From contig JAEWPQ010000230.1 in assembly GCA_023460575.1 (NCBI GenBank), forward strand, positions 1 through 5,110: DNA of 5,110 nucleotides. The letters run 5' to 3'. Position numbers and translations under genes: made by a program. Shown piece after piece: positions 4,720-5,110 of the stretch. Positions within the stretch are counted from its first letter, which is position 1; the number at the start of each line of letters is the position of its first letter. Origin of the DNA: Bacillota bacterium (lineage in GTDB: Bacteria; Bacillota; Clostridia; Lachnospirales; Lachnospiraceae). The notes below the pieces were generated by a model. It searched no databases and was not told the origin of the DNA. It saw only the letters and a list, made by a program, of their open reading frames with translations.

Positions 4720-5110
4720 TGAAACTTGTAAACCGGATCATCTCCCCATCTGTCCACATCCTTACCGCTCCGCTCACTCCGGTTTTAAATACCTCTGTCT
4801 TATAACCTTCCAAACGATCCAGAACTTCCTTATGAGGATGACCGTAGGAATTGCCTTCTCCGTAGGATATAACAGCCCACCTGGGCTTTACCACATCAAG
4901 AAATGCCTGGCCGGATGAGTATTTAGAGCCGTGATGTGCGGCTTTTAAAACATGGATCTCTTCCAGCATTCTGGTTTCCCCCGGCCGCTCAAGAAGCCGT
5001 TCCTCTCCCTTCTCTCCCAGATCCCCGGTAAACAGCATATGGCAGCCACCATAATCCACCTTAAGCACTTCTGATTCTTCATTGGCATTTTCCGGCACAT
5101 CCGGCTTATT
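4712..5110 (-). CDS. comEC: ComEC/Rec2 DNA internalization protein, C-terminal part (partial)
   Basis: The frame is open to the right edge of the window, so 132 C-terminal codons are visible and the rest lies outside. The sequence is the end of the metallo-beta-lactamase-like domain found at the C-terminus of ComEC: SEVLKVDYGGCHMLFTGDLG (with the TGD metal-ligand aspartate), then LKAAHHGSKYSS (HHGS metal-binding motif), then AVISYGEGNSYGHPHKEVLD near the end. The upstream HxHxDH motif and the membrane channel would be outside. ComEC carries single-stranded DNA across the membrane during natural transformation; the lactamase-like domain is thought to act as a nuclease on the incoming DNA. An internal GTG at 5096-5098 is not the start, since coding continues upstream of it. 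Confidence 0.9.
   Translation of the reverse strand, partial: NKPDVPENANEESEVLKVDYGGCHMLFTGDLGEKGEERLLERPGETRMLEEIHVLKAAHHGSKYSSGQAFLDVVKPRWAVISYGEGNSYGHPHKEVLDRLEGYKTEVFKTGVSGAVRMWTDGEMIRFTSFID

Overview
The window looks like chromosomal DNA from a low-to-mid GC Firmicute of the Clostridia, probably the Lachnospiraceae (Lacrimispora / Clostridium saccharolyticum type). This rests on the comEC-holA pair, strong GAGGTGAT ribosome binding sites, a DUF6774-like small protein, and the protein style of the XRE and ImmA genes. The genus is inferred; no marker gene is present.

Right end (about 3663-5110, minus strand): host core genes. The C-terminal part of the competence DNA channel ComEC runs off the window edge. 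It is followed by holA (DNA polymerase III delta subunit), which has its own sigma-A-type promoter overlapping the comEC stop codon.

Middle (about 1259-3550): this reads as the two ends of a temperate prophage with everything between them lost. Running right on the plus strand are immunity-type genes: an XRE repressor broken by a one-base frameshift, an ImmA/IrrE metallopeptidase reduced to its first ~10 and last ~37 residues, and an intact DUF6774-like gene closed by a strong hairpin terminator. Running left on the minus strand, starting on top of the repressor promoter, are an XkdX-like short ORF, a C-terminally truncated phage holin, a 51-codon acidic ORF of unknown function, and a full-length endolysin. 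The endolysin is an amidase_2 domain with all metal ligands plus choline-binding-type wall repeats. In an intact prophage the repressor faces away from the early, structural and lysis genes, with the lysis genes last. A large internal deletion from the early genes to the tail genes would give exactly this divergent layout.

Left end (1-1258): an intact CPBP (CAAX protease-like) membrane protein on the minus strand, either host-encoded or cargo of the element. It is followed by an intergenic region with a leftward promoter and an 18-bp perfect palindrome with a central CG, resembling a LacI/GalR-family operator, for a gene beyond the window.

No tRNA, rRNA, CRISPR array, insertion sequence, integrase or convincing attachment-site pair was seen. 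The most interesting content is the pattern of decay: both arms of the repressor/ImmA switch are broken, while the endolysin and the small DUF6774-like gene stay intact.
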